Below, in pieces: positions 50,483 to 59,520 of a stretch of DNA of 64,000 nt (positions are counted from its first letter, which is position 1; each line of letters opens with the position of its first letter). The DNA lies in NCBI RefSeq assembly GCF_003814745.1, contig NZ_RKRD01000001.1:2046001-2110000 (forward strand), given 5' to 3'. The translations under genes and the position numbers were made by a program. Source of the stretch: Hydrogenoanaerobacterium saccharovorans (GTDB lineage Bacteria; Bacillota; Clostridia; Oscillospirales; Ruminococcaceae). The notes beneath the pieces are model-generated. The model ran no database searches and was not told where the DNA came from. It was given only the letters and a program-made list of their open reading frames with translations.

Positions 50483-52036
50483 TCATACAATTTTCGTAGT
50501 CCATTCATCTAAGTTCCATACATCCGATACAATATCCGAATAAAACTCCGGCTCATGGCTTACGAGCAAAACAGTGCCCTTAAAATCTGCCACAGCACTT
50601 TTCAGTGCCTCTTTGGCATCGGTATCAAGGTGATTGGTCGGCTCATCAAGTACCAGCAGATTAATGCTTTGCAGCATCAGCTTACACAGCCTTACCTTGG
50701 CGTTTTCACCACCGCTTAGCACCTTGAGCTGGCTCTCGATATGCTCGGTGGTCAGCCCGCATTTAGCGAGTGCTCCGCGCACCTGAGCATTGGTCATACC
50801 GGGGTACTCCCGCCAAATTTCATCTAGTGCAGTGTGGCTACCTGCTGCATGTTCTTGCTCGAAATAGCCGGTTTCTACGTAAGGGTCAAGCTCTACTGTG
50901 CCCGATATAGGTGGTTGGATACCAAGCAGCGTTTTAAGTAAAGTAGATTTACCCAAACCGTTAACACCTTTAATTGCAACCTTCTGCCCTTTTTCAAGCA
51001 GCAGGTTCAGGGGGGCGGTAAGCGGCTCATCGTAGCCAAGTACAAGGTCTTTTGTCTCTATAACCACTCTGCCGGTTGAACGGGCAGGCGTAAAAGCAAA
51101 AATTGGTTTTGGCTTTTCTCTGCCGAGTTCTATAATTTCCATCTTATCTAATTTTTTTTGGCGGCTTTTTGCCATATTGGTTGTGGCTACCCGTGCTTTA
51201 TTGCGGGCAATAAAATCTTCAAGATGTGCAATTTCTTTTTGCTGTTTTTCGTAAGCCTGCTCCAGCTGGCGTTTTTTCAGTTCATACATCGCTGTAAAAT
51301 CATCGTAATTGCCTTTGTAGCGCGTTAATATTGCATCCTCTATATGATATACCACGTTGACAACCGAATTGAGAAAAGGAATATCATGTGACACCAGAAT
51401 AAAAGCATTTTCGTAGTTTTGTAAAAAGTTTTTAAGCCAGGTAATGTGGTTTTCATCCAAAAAGTTGGTAGGCTCGTCCAATATTAAAATCATGGGGTTT
51501 TCAAGCAATAACTTTGTAAGCAGTACTTTGGTGCGCTGCCCGCCGCTGAGTTCTCCCACGTCTCTATCCAAACCAATTTCACCCAATCCCAAACCGTTGG
51601 AGTATTCTTCAATGCGCGAATCCAGCACATAAAATCCGCTGTGTTCCAGCATATCCTGTATCTCGCCTACATCCTCCATCAACTGTGCCATTTCTTCATC
51701 GGTACAATCGGACATTTTCTCGTACATGCCCAGCATTTCCTGCTCCATTTGGTACATATGCGCAAAAGCCTCCCGCAGTACATCGCGGATGGTTTTGCCT
51801 TTGGTAAGGGTGCTGCTTTGGTCGAGGTAGCCGGTGGTGATATGATTGCACCAGCTTACTTTGCCCTCATCGGGCATCAGCTTGCCTGTTATAATGTTGA
51901 GAAATGTGGATTTACCCTCACCGTTTGCACCCACTAATCCCACATGTTCCCCTTTTAACAGGCGGAACGACGCATCTTCTAAAATTCTTCTCGCACCAAA
52001 ACCGTGCGTTACATTTTCTACATTTAATATGCTCAT
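50483..52036 (-). CDS. ABC-F family ATPase
   Basis: A 517-residue soluble protein with two ABC domains and no membrane part. Domain 1 has Walker A GANGEGKST and ELSGGQRTKVLLTKLLL with LILDEPTNFLDE. The inter-domain linker is long and charged (KRQLEQAYEKQQKEIAHLED). Domain 2 has GVNGLGKST, VLSGGENAKVRLCKLML and LVLDEPTNHLD. ABC-F proteins act on ribosomes; some protect against antibiotics, others are translation factors. The YbiT/EttA-like layout gives no clear resistance class. ATG 52036 has TGGAGG upstream. Confidence 0.9.
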   Translation of the reverse strand: MSILNVENVTHGFGARRILEDASFRLLKGEHVGLVGANGEGKSTFLNIITGKLMPDEGKVSWCNHITTGYLDQSSTLTKGKTIRDVLREAFAHMYQMEQEMLGMYEKMSDCTDEEMAQLMEDVGEIQDMLEHSGFYVLDSRIEEYSNGLGLGEIGLDRDVGELSGGQRTKVLLTKLLLENPMILILDEPTNFLDENHITWLKNFLQNYENAFILVSHDIPFLNSVVNVVYHIEDAILTRYKGNYDDFTAMYELKKRQLEQAYEKQQKEIAHLEDFIARNKARVATTNMAKSRQKKLDKMEIIELGREKPKPIFAFTPARSTGRVVIETKDLVLGYDEPLTAPLNLLLEKGQKVAIKGVNGLGKSTLLKTLLGIQPPISGTVELDPYVETGYFEQEHAAGSHTALDEIWREYPGMTNAQVRGALAKCGLTTEHIESQLKVLSGGENAKVRLCKLMLQSINLLVLDEPTNHLDTDAKEALKSAVADFKGTVLLVSHEPEFYSDIVSDVWNLDEWTTKIV

Positions 52037-52066
52037 GGAAACCTCCAAAATGAAATCGTAGGTTCT

Positions 52067-52096
52067 ATTATATCGAAAACAGGAGGTTTTGTCACG
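52067..52096 (-). promoter_or_regulatory. Probable promoter of the ABC-F gene
   Basis: On the minus strand GTGACA, 18-bp spacer, TATAAT. It lies wholly on the insertion side of the junction at 52128, so the gene does not rely on the split P-loop gene's promoter. Confidence 0.55.
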
Positions 52097-52127
52097 CTAT
52101 GCTTTTGTGTGTATCCGCCCTCCTCTC

Positions 52128-52131
52128 ATGT
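52128..52131. other. Right junction of the putative 29-kb insertion (CATG)
   Basis: CATG joins insertion-side CCGCCCTCCTCT to gene-side TGGCGCGGTACC. Compare the left junction at 22934-22937. Confidence 0.5.
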
Positions 52132-52415
52132 GGCGCGGTACCATCCGCTATCGAAGTTTTTATGTCCCGCGCAATCACCGCATCCAGTGAATTAACATCA
52201 GATGAACAATGTATCAGCTCCAAATGATTACAGCAGTGTGAAAGCTCTGCTGCAAGCTTTTTCATCAGTCCGCTTTTTCCGGTACCGGGTCCGCCTTTAA
52301 TAATGAATTGGCGCCAGCCGTCGGCAGGATCTGCCAGTTGGTCGAATCTAGAAACAAAGCCTTGCGGTGTGTTTGCTCCTAAAAAGAACTCCACCGCGTT
52401 TTTGCCGTTTTCCAT
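52128..52415 (-). pseudogene. N-terminal half of a split PRK06851-like P-loop protein
   Basis: The frame starts at ATG 52415 with AGGAGGAATT upstream. It reads through FFLGANTPQGFVSRFDQL, the intact Walker A IIKGGPGTGKSGLMKK, LELIHCSSDVNSLDAV and SIADGTAPH, all hallmarks of the N-terminal repeat of this family. After the His of DGTAPH the homology stops; eleven unrelated residues lead to a stop at 52092. The matching C-half begins PHVIEPKYPG at 22.9 kb on the same strand. A truncated P-loop peptide of 107 residues may still be made. It lies 80 bp after the feoB C-part. Confidence 0.8.
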
Positions 52416-52494
52416 AAGACAATTCCTCCTGCAAAATATTAATATCTTTCCGCTTTATCCTATGTAAAAACGGCGCTGTTTGACACAAAAGACG

Positions 52495-53346
52495 CTATGC
52501 AACCCCTAATAAACGCATTGTACCCGCAAATACAAAACAAATAAGCATTCCTGTAATCGTTGGCACCAAAAACGATACCGCAGTCCATTTTAGGCTTTGC
52601 GTTTCTTTTTTTATTGTAATGCAGGTAGTGGAACAAGGCCAGTGCATCAGCGAAAACAGCATTGTGCAAACAGCTGTAAGCCAAGTCCATCCGTTATTCA
52701 CCAGCAGTGCTTTTAGCTCTGACAAACTTTCGAGTTCCAGTATGCTGCCCGTTGCCATATAAGCCATAATGATAATGGGGATGACAATTTCGTTAGCGGG
52801 AAAACCAAGTATAAATGCCATTAAGATAACTCCATCTAATCCAAGCAAGCGGGCAAACGGGTCCAAAAATCCGGCACAGTGTGAAAGCAGGCTTGCATCC
52901 CCAACCATGACGTTTGCCATAATCCAAATAACAAGCCCGGCGGGCGCAGCTACGGCAACCGCTCTGCCCAGTACAAACAAGGTTCTGTCGAAGATGGAGC
53001 GTACAATTACTTTGCCGATTTGCGGGCGGCGGTAAGGCGGCAGCTCGAGCGTAAACGAAGACGGTACACCCTTTAGAATTGTTTTTGAGAGCAGATGAGA
53101 GATAAAAAAAGTCATCACTACGCCCAATACAATCACACAGGTAAGCAGCAGTGTAGACAGCAGTGACTGCCCCACTGTGCCCGCTGTACCAACAAAAAAC
53201 ATGGTGATGATAGCAATCAGTGTTGGGAACCGCCCGTTACAGGGTACAAAGTTGTTGGTTATGATAGCAATGAGGCGCTCACGCGGCGAATCGATGATTC
53301 GCGCCCCTACAATGCCTGCAGCGTTGCAGCCAAACCCCATACACAT
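52495..53346 (-). pseudogene. feoB: feoB, C-terminal part (split gene)
   Basis: A 283-residue frame identical in type to the C-terminal half of the ferrous iron transporter FeoB: MCMGFGCNAAGIVGARIIDS, then RERLIAIITNNFVPCNGRFP (Gate motif) and later FILGFPANEIVIPIIIMAYM. About six transmembrane helices. The apparent start ATG 53346 is an internal Met created by the break: no ribosome binding site precedes it. The N-terminal part is at 63326-64000. The break falls exactly at ...ALTMC|MGFGCN.... Without the GTPase and first Gate half this fragment cannot transport iron. Confidence 0.93.
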
Positions 53347-53350
53347 GGTT
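53342..53350. other. Attachment core, left end of the feoB element (CACATGGTT)
   Basis: A 9-bp direct repeat, identical to 63360-63368. Left of it is feoB coding sequence; right of it (GGTTAATAAAATG) is element sequence. Confidence 0.85.
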
Positions 53351-53374
53351 GGTTAATAAAATGCTGTTTTGTAC

Positions 53375-55000
53375 CTATGCGTGAGCCGATGGCATGCCGA
53401 ACCGATAGTGTATTTTAATTTCTTGATGCTTTATACGCCCTGCCGCTGTTTTTTCGTAATACCCCTGCCCTATTTCGATATGGTCAATCAGGTGGTACAG
53501 CAGTTGCGGGGGTAGTTGGCTCATATTTTCGCACTCATATAACCGTTGTGAAAAATACTTATATATTTTTTGCGTTAGTTCCTCCTGCTCATCCTTATTT
53601 AAGAGGCATGCTCGCAATTCGTTTATTTTTTCATCTGCCTGTTGCTGTTCTTGTTCATAATTAGCAAGCATTTTTTCAAATCGCTCATCACTTATTTTTG
53701 CCGACAGGTTATCTTCGTAAAGATGCCGAATGATTTCATCCAGTTCTTTTTTGCGGCGTTCCAACGCAGCTATCACTTTTTTATCTGTTTGAACTTCTTT
53801 GGGTGCCGATTTTTCATCGGTGAGCTGTTCTACTAATTCTAAACGTTCCCCTTCGTCCAAACAAATATGCTTACGCAGCTGCTGTAATACAATATCGTAA
53901 AGTGTTTGATAATCAACAAAATGATTTGTGCATTCTTTTTTTCCATAGAGTTTATATCCCCCGCAAGCAAGCCGATAGGGTGTACCTTGATTCATACTTC
54001 CCGTTGCAGACATATTCCGCCCGCAATCCATACACTTAGCAATACCTGAAAACATATTCTGAAAATCGCCGGTACTGCGGTAAGTACGCGACTGTGTGCG
54101 TTGCCGCACCAAATTGTAAGTTTCTTGCGAAACAAGCGGCTCATGGGTATTTTCTATTACAATCCAATCTTCGGGCGGTTTACCGATAACAGCTTTGCTT
54201 TTAAAAGATATCTTACCTGACTTGCCCTGCGCCATATGCCCGAGATAAACAACATTGCGCAGCATTTTGCAGATGGTAGCAGAAGTCCATTCCAAGCGTT
54301 TCGAGTAATTGGTCACATCCAGATAAGGATGCGTCTGGCACCGATACATAGCAGGAGTTGGTGTGTTTTTTGCGTTAAGGTCTCGGGCAATATCTATGGG
54401 GCGGCATCCACACTGTGCCATTTTAAATATGTGCTGTACAACGGGTGCAGTGTTTTCATCAATAATAAGGTGGTTTTTATCTTCGGGGTCTTTTAGATAT
54501 CCATAAGGGGCAAAGTTTCCGATAAAACTGCCCGCTTGCATTTTAGTTAAAATGGCAGAACGTATCTTCTTTGAGGTATCCCTTGCATACATTTCATTGA
54601 TGACATGCTTAAAAGGCGCAATGTCATTATAGGGGCTTGCACTGTCGTAACCATCGTTGATAGCGATATAACGTATGTTTTTCGATGGAAAAAACAGCTC
54701 TGTATACTGCCCCGCTGTAATATAGTCTCGCCCCAAACGAGATAAATCTTTGGTAATAACCATATTGATTTTGCCGTCTTCCACATCCCGTATCATCCGC
54801 TGAAAGGCAGGTCGGTCAAAATTTGTACCGCTGTATCCATCGTCTACATATTCGCCGTAAACGTTGTACCCATGCTCTTTTGCAAACGAGTACAGCATTT
54901 TGCGCTGGGTTGCAATACTTGCACTTTCTTTTAAGCTGTCATCATCTTTTGAAAGGCGCAGGTAAAGCCCCGCCGTATAACGGGTTGTACCGCTTTTCAA
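53375..55000 (-). CDS. Large serine recombinase 2 (TnpX/TndX-like)
   Basis: A 541-residue recombinase. The resolvase domain has the nucleophile Ser17 in AGLYLRLSKDD and MVITKDLSRLGRDYITAGQY. The recombinase domain has FIGNFAPYGYLKDPEDKNHL. The zinc ribbon is CMDCGRNMSATG with CGGYKLYGKKEC. A long coiled coil (KVIAALERRKKELDEIIRHL) and a C-terminal DUF4368-like end (DHIEIGQGYYEK) follow. TTG 55000 with AAAGGGGAG upstream is the start. It lies at the left end of the feoB element, pointing to the core, and is the likely integrase/excisionase of the element. Confidence 0.95.
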   Translation of the reverse strand: MKSGTTRYTAGLYLRLSKDDDSLKESASIATQRKMLYSFAKEHGYNVYGEYVDDGYSGTNFDRPAFQRMIRDVEDGKINMVITKDLSRLGRDYITAGQYTELFFPSKNIRYIAINDGYDSASPYNDIAPFKHVINEMYARDTSKKIRSAILTKMQAGSFIGNFAPYGYLKDPEDKNHLIIDENTAPVVQHIFKMAQCGCRPIDIARDLNAKNTPTPAMYRCQTHPYLDVTNYSKRLEWTSATICKMLRNVVYLGHMAQGKSGKISFKSKAVIGKPPEDWIVIENTHEPLVSQETYNLVRQRTQSRTYRSTGDFQNMFSGIAKCMDCGRNMSATGSMNQGTPYRLACGGYKLYGKKECTNHFVDYQTLYDIVLQQLRKHICLDEGERLELVEQLTDEKSAPKEVQTDKKVIAALERRKKELDEIIRHLYEDNLSAKISDERFEKMLANYEQEQQQADEKINELRACLLNKDEQEELTQKIYKYFSQRLYECENMSQLPPQLLYHLIDHIEIGQGYYEKTAAGRIKHQEIKIHYRFGMPSAHA

Positions 55001-55042
55001 GAAACTCTCCCCTTTGTACAGTTAGATTAGATTGGTATTCTC

Positions 55043-55252
55043 TTAAAAATGTTGAAACCTCGGGGGATACTGAGTATTTACTGTACTAAGCAAATACTCT
55101 TTTAAAAGCTCATTTATAGGTCTTTCATCGTGATAAATGCTGGTTACCGTATAGTTATCACCTTTGGCATCTACCTTTGTTTCTTCTGTAAACTGTAACA
55201 CTACTTCGCCGCCTTGCTTTGTATTATAAACGGCAGAAACCGTCGATTCATC
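55043..55252 (-). pseudogene. Fragment of a small recombinase-associated protein
   Basis: A 69-codon open frame without ATG, bounded upstream by a stop. It reads GGEVVLQFTEETKVDAKGDN followed by YTVTSIYHDERPINELLKEY; the second part has the strand-helix pattern of small proteins upstream of large serine recombinases. It is conserved-looking but lacks a start and may be shifted relative to an ATG in another frame at 55251. Possibly a decayed regulator of the recombinase. Confidence 0.4.
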
Positions 55253-55639
55253 TTATGAAATCATACTTGTACAATATGTAAATTTATCATGGGGGCAAAT
55301 ATTCGGCATCACCTATAAATAATCCCATAAAAAAGCAGATGATTTATACTTTCATCTGCTTTTATTGTTTGTACTTGATTTGTTATGCAAAAGCCTGTTC
55401 ATCAGCCGGTAAACAGCATAAATAAATGGTTCTAATTTGTTTTGGCTCCTACATCAGCTTTTCGAAAACCAACGGATAGTGAAAGAATTGTCTCTAATCA
55501 ACAAATTTTATAAGAAATATTTTATCAATAATACTTTTTTATATGAATAATAAGTAATCATTTCAAGAGTTGTCCTCATATACATTAGCAGGATGTTAAG
55601 TCCGGGGGGTCAAATACAAATATTAAGGAGGTATTTAAA
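55253..55639. other. Intergenic region upstream of the element's glpK
   Basis: A hairpin AAAAGCAGATGA/TCATCTGCTTTT lies at 55331-55363 and would act as terminator or attenuator. No convincing sigma-A promoter was recognised for glpK; no gene seen. AAGGAGG lies 9 bases before the glpK start. Confidence 0.4.
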
Positions 55640-57130
55640 ATGAGTAAGTATATCATGGCACTGGATCAGGGAACCACCAGTTCGCGCTGCATTTTGTTCA
55701 ACGAAAAGGGGGATATGGTGAGTGTGGCTCAAAAAGAGTTTACACAGTATTATCCGCACACGGGATGGGTTGAACATGATGCAACCGAGATTTGGGCAAC
55801 GCAAATTGGTGTAGCACATGAGGCCATGGAAAAAGCAGGCGCAACGGCAAAGGATATTGCCGCAATCGGTATTACAAACCAGCGCGAAACCACCGTTGTG
55901 TGGGACAAAACAACCGGCGAGCCGGTTTACCATGCCATTGTATGGCAGTGCAGGCGTACAGCCGAATATTGCGACAGCCTAAAGGCAAAGGGGTTGGTTG
56001 ATAGCTTCCGCGAAAAAACAGGGCTAATGATTGACGCTTATTTTTCGGGCACCAAAGTTCGCTGGATTTTGGAAAATGTACCGGGAGTGCGCGAAAGGGC
56101 TGAAAACGGCGAACTGCTGTTTGGTACTATGGACACCTGGCTGATTTGGAAGCTTACAAAAGGCAGAGTGCATGTAACCGATTATTCCAATGCATCCAGA
56201 ACACTTCTGTTTAACATTAAAGAGCTGAAATGGGACGAGGAAATTCTCGCGGAAATGAACATTCCCAAGTGTATGCTCCCCGAGGCAAAACCATCCAGCT
56301 GCATCTACGGCGAGACTGACCCCGAGCTGTTTGGCGGTGCAATCCCCATTGCAGGTGCTGCAGGCGACCAACAGGCTGCTTTGTTTGGGCAAACCTGCTT
56401 TACCGAGGGTACTGCCAAAAACACCTATGGTACCGGCTGCTTTATGCTGATGAATACAGGTGAAACTCCGGTATATTCAAAAAACGGGCTGCTCACCACC
56501 ATTGCTTGGGGCATTGACGGCAAAGTAAATTACGCACTGGAGGGCTCGATTTTCGTAGCCGGTGCCGCAATCCAGTGGCTGCGCGACGAAATGAAACTCA
56601 TTGATACAGCACCTGATTCGGAGTACATGGCAAGCAAGGTGAAGGATACCAACGGCGTTTACGTTGTACCTGCATTTGTAGGTTTGGGTGCCCCCCACTG
56701 GGACCAGTATGCGCGCGGAACCATTGTAGGGCTGACCAGAGGAGCCAACAAGTACCATGTTATTCGCGCAACGCTCGAATCGCTCGCCTATCAAACCAAC
56801 GATGTACTCAAAGCGATGCAAGAAGATTCGGGAATCACACTGAAATCGTTAAAGGTAGACGGAGGTGCCTGTGCCAATAATTTCCTCATGCAGTTCCAAT
56901 CCGATATTATCGGCGCACCTGTTGACCGGCCAATCTGTATCGAAACCACAGCACTGGGCGCGGCTTACCTCGCCGGCTTGGCTGTGGGCTACTGGAAGAA
57001 CAAAGAGGATGTTGTGGAAAACTGGCAGATTTCGCGCACCTTTACCCCCAGTCTGGATGCGGCTGTTCGTGATGAATTAATTGCAGGCTGGCAAAAAGCT
57101 GTAAAGTACTCGTTTGGCTGGGCAAAATAG
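55640..57130 (+). CDS. glpK: Glycerol kinase (element copy)
   Basis: A 496-residue FGGY kinase. ALDQGTTSSRCILFNEKGD, ITNQRETTVVWDKTTGEPVY and AYFSGTKVRWILEN are GlpK blocks, and VDGGACANNFLMQFQSDIIG is the second ATP motif. It converts glycerol to glycerol 3-phosphate. It shares the GlpK motifs with the copy at 2.1-3.5 kb but differs at many positions, so the two are old paralogues rather than a recent duplication. First cargo gene of the element; glpF follows after 76 bp. Confidence 0.96.
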   Translation: MSKYIMALDQGTTSSRCILFNEKGDMVSVAQKEFTQYYPHTGWVEHDATEIWATQIGVAHEAMEKAGATAKDIAAIGITNQRETTVVWDKTTGEPVYHAIVWQCRRTAEYCDSLKAKGLVDSFREKTGLMIDAYFSGTKVRWILENVPGVRERAENGELLFGTMDTWLIWKLTKGRVHVTDYSNASRTLLFNIKELKWDEEILAEMNIPKCMLPEAKPSSCIYGETDPELFGGAIPIAGAAGDQQAALFGQTCFTEGTAKNTYGTGCFMLMNTGETPVYSKNGLLTTIAWGIDGKVNYALEGSIFVAGAAIQWLRDEMKLIDTAPDSEYMASKVKDTNGVYVVPAFVGLGAPHWDQYARGTIVGLTRGANKYHVIRATLESLAYQTNDVLKAMQEDSGITLKSLKVDGGACANNFLMQFQSDIIGAPVDRPICIETTALGAAYLAGLAVGYWKNKEDVVENWQISRTFTPSLDAAVRDELIAGWQKAVKYSFGWAK

Positions 57131-57206
57131 AACGCTTATTTCAAACCTGAACATGATTAAGGCTTGTTTTACAGCCTTTGTCAAAATGATGTAGAGGAGT
57201 GTAGTT

Positions 57207-57914
57207 ATGGTATACTTAGCGGAATTTTTAGCAACAACCATGCTGATACTAATGGGCGATGGCGTTGTAGCAAACGTCAGCTTAAACAAATCCGGTATGA
57301 AGGGTGCAGGGTCCATTCAAATTACAATCGCTTGGGGCCTTGCGGTGCTGTTACCTGCCTGCATTTTCGGCGCAGCTTCGGGTGCTCATATGAACCCTGC
57401 CATGACCATAGCAATGGCAATTAAGGGCAACCTGAATTGGGCATTGGTTCCCGGTTACATAGCTGCTCAAATGCTGGGTGCATTCTTCGGTGCTATTCTT
57501 GTCTACCTGTTCTTTAAAGACCAATTTGATGCAACGGAAGACGGCAGAACCAAACTCGGCTGTTTTGCCACAGCTCCCGCAGTGGATCATAAACCCATTA
57601 ACGTATTCTGCGAAGCAGTAGGCACATTTGTACTCGTATTCTCCGTACTCGGTTTTGGTAATGTGGAAGGCGCAGGTGCTTCGGGCGTTGGCAACCTTTA
57701 TACTTTCGGCGTCATCACAGCCATTGGTATGTCGTTGGGCGGAACCACAGGCTATGCAATCAACCCCGCGCGTGACCTTGGCCCTCGTATCGCCCATGCC
57801 GTTATTCCAATGAAGAACAAAGGCGACTCAAACTGGCAATATGCTTGGGTACCTGTAATTGGGCCAATCATAGGCGGTGCACTCGCTGCTGTGGTTTACG
57901 GCTTGGTATTCTAA
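57207..57914 (+). CDS. glpF: Glycerol facilitator / aquaglyceroporin
   Basis: A 235-residue MIP-family channel with six transmembrane helices and two half-helix NPA motifs: GAHMNPAMTIAMAIKG and GYAINPARDLGPR. The Asp after the second NPAR (NPARD) is typical of glycerol-conducting members. It should let glycerol enter by facilitated diffusion, to be trapped by GlpK. GAGGAG precedes the ATG. A hairpin at 57942-57968 separates it from the dehydrogenase genes. Confidence 0.95.
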   Translation: MVYLAEFLATTMLILMGDGVVANVSLNKSGMKGAGSIQITIAWGLAVLLPACIFGAASGAHMNPAMTIAMAIKGNLNWALVPGYIAAQMLGAFFGAILVYLFFKDQFDATEDGRTKLGCFATAPAVDHKPINVFCEAVGTFVLVFSVLGFGNVEGAGASGVGNLYTFGVITAIGMSLGGTTGYAINPARDLGPRIAHAVIPMKNKGDSNWQYAWVPVIGPIIGGALAAVVYGLVF

Positions 57915-57941
57915 ACATTTAAACAGAATCATATAGAATTT

Positions 57942-57968
57942 GAAGCGGAACTGTTGCAGTTCCGCTTC
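57942..57968 (+). terminator. Hairpin after glpF
   Basis: A 12-bp stem GAAGCGGAACTG/CAGTTCCGCTTC with a 3-nt loop and no T tract. More likely an mRNA-stabilising or partial terminator than a full stop. Confidence 0.5.
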
Positions 57969-58065
57969 AGCTCTAAAAAATCACTTAAATAGTGTTACTA
58001 AAGTTTTTACCTGCTTTTTCATATTTCTCAATAAAAGCCGGTAAATGGTGAAAGGACGAAGTAAT

Positions 58066-59520
58066 ATGCTTGATGTTTTAGTGATAGGCGGCGGCGTCAT
58101 CGGCTGTTCTATTGCAAGAGAATTGGCAAGGTACCAACTGGACATTATGCTGTTGGAGAAAACCGCTGATATATGCAACGGACAAAGCAAAGCCAATACC
58201 GCCATTGTACATGGCGGATACGATGCAACACCGGGAACATTAAAAGCAAAATACAATGTATTGGGCAACCAAATGATGAAGGCAGTTTGTACCGAACTGG
58301 GCGTTCCTTATCAAAACAACCAATCGCTGGTGGTTTCTTTTTCGAAAGAAGGCAGGCCAAAACTGCAAGAGTTGTTGCAGCAAGGGGTTACCAACGGGGT
58401 TTCAGGCGGGCTTTATCTGATTGAAGAGGACGAGCTGAGGCGCCGCGAGCCCAATATCGGAAAAGACGCTTACGAAGCTTTGGTGGTAGAGGCAGGCGGT
58501 ATCGTGTGCCCCTATGAACTAACCGTAGGCTATGCAGAAAATGCCGCACAAAACGGTGTTCAGTTCCGCCGCAACACCGAGGTCACCGGGCTGCAAAAAG
58601 ACGACGACGGGTTTACTGTATTTACAAATTCGGGTTTGTTCCGCACAAAAGCGGTGGTAAACGCGGCAGGCTTGTACGCAGACAATATCAATAACATGGT
58701 GTCTGAAAAGAAATACACCATTTACCCGAGGCGAGGCGAGTATTACATTGTTGATAAGGCTCTTGCCGGCAAATTCAACTCGGCTGTTTTTCAGCTCCCC
58801 ACCAAAATGGGCAAAGGAATCCTTATTGCGCCGACTGTGGACGGCACTTTGCTGATTGGCCCAACCGCCGAGGATATTGACGATAAAGATGATACCCGCT
58901 CTACGCGTGAGGGGCTGGACAAAGCACTTCGCGTTGGCTCTCTCACATGGGAGAATATCCCCAACCGCAGCTTTATCACTACCTTTTCCGGCATCCGTGC
59001 ACATTGCGATTGCAACGATTTTGTAATTGGCGAAGCACCAGACGTCTCGTGCTTTTTTAATGCTTTGGGCATTGAATCTCCCGGGCTTACTTCGGCTCCT
59101 GCTATCGCCTGCCACCTAGCACAAGATATTGCACAAAAGCTGAATGCAGATAAAAAACCGTTTTTCAACCCCATCCGCAAGCCCATACCCAAATTCAGAG
59201 AGATGACCAATGCAGAGCGTGCTGCCGCCATCTGCTCCAACCCCGATTATGCAAAAATCATCTGCCGCTGCGAAACTATCACCGAGGCGGAGATTCGCGA
59301 AGCCATCCGCCGCCCTGTGGGTGCACGCACGTTAGACGGTATCAAACGGCGTACAAGAGCGGGTATGGGGCGCTGCCAAGCAGGTTTTTGCACCTCTCTG
59401 GTAGTGGATATCCTTTGCGAAGAACTTGGAATATCTCCGATGGAAGCAAGCAAATTCGGAGGGAACTCTTATCTGCTTGACCATGCACTGTTTGAGAAAG
59501 AAGGTGCCCGCTGTGATTGA
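58066..59520 (+). CDS. glpA: FAD-dependent glycerol-3-phosphate dehydrogenase with BFD-like domain
   Basis: A 484-residue flavoprotein that oxidises glycerol 3-phosphate to dihydroxyacetone phosphate. The N-terminal FAD motif is VLVIGGGVIGCSIARELARY, and FSGIRAHCD lies in the substrate domain. The C-terminal BFD-like domain has the cysteines for an iron-sulfur cluster (IICRCETITEAEI, then GMGRCQAGFC), as in anaerobic GlpA. ATG 58066 is set by AAAGGACG upstream. Its stop overlaps the next gene by 8 bases. It probably acts as a complex with the two following gene products. Confidence 0.9.
   Translation: MLDVLVIGGGVIGCSIARELARYQLDIMLLEKTADICNGQSKANTAIVHGGYDATPGTLKAKYNVLGNQMMKAVCTELGVPYQNNQSLVVSFSKEGRPKLQELLQQGVTNGVSGGLYLIEEDELRRREPNIGKDAYEALVVEAGGIVCPYELTVGYAENAAQNGVQFRRNTEVTGLQKDDDGFTVFTNSGLFRTKAVVNAAGLYADNINNMVSEKKYTIYPRRGEYYIVDKALAGKFNSAVFQLPTKMGKGILIAPTVDGTLLIGPTAEDIDDKDDTRSTREGLDKALRVGSLTWENIPNRSFITTFSGIRAHCDCNDFVIGEAPDVSCFFNALGIESPGLTSAPAIACHLAQDIAQKLNADKKPFFNPIRKPIPKFREMTNAERAAAICSNPDYAKIICRCETITEAEIREAIRRPVGARTLDGIKRRTRAGMGRCQAGFCTSLVVDILCEELGISPMEASKFGGNSYLLDHALFEKEGARCD

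Larger units (their letters stand above)
22934..52131. mobile_element. Putative 29.2-kb insertion splitting the P-loop gene
   Basis: The segment separates two colinear halves of one gene on the same strand. It carries the sugar/polyol locus, chemoreceptor, sigma factor, repeat protein, ABC importer, a large serine recombinase (47291-48862), a LysM hydrolase and an ABC-F gene. The recombinase is 3.2 kb from the right end rather than at an end, and the terminal direct repeat is only CATG plus imperfect flanks. Integration by a serine recombinase is therefore an inference; an older rearrangement is the alternative. Confidence 0.4.

Noticed and set aside
53344..53346. ATG 53346 as a real start for a short FeoB-like transporter
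   Set aside because: It is the internal Met of the LTMCMGFG block, has no ribosome binding site, and the missing part of the gene is present at 63.3 kb on the same strand.
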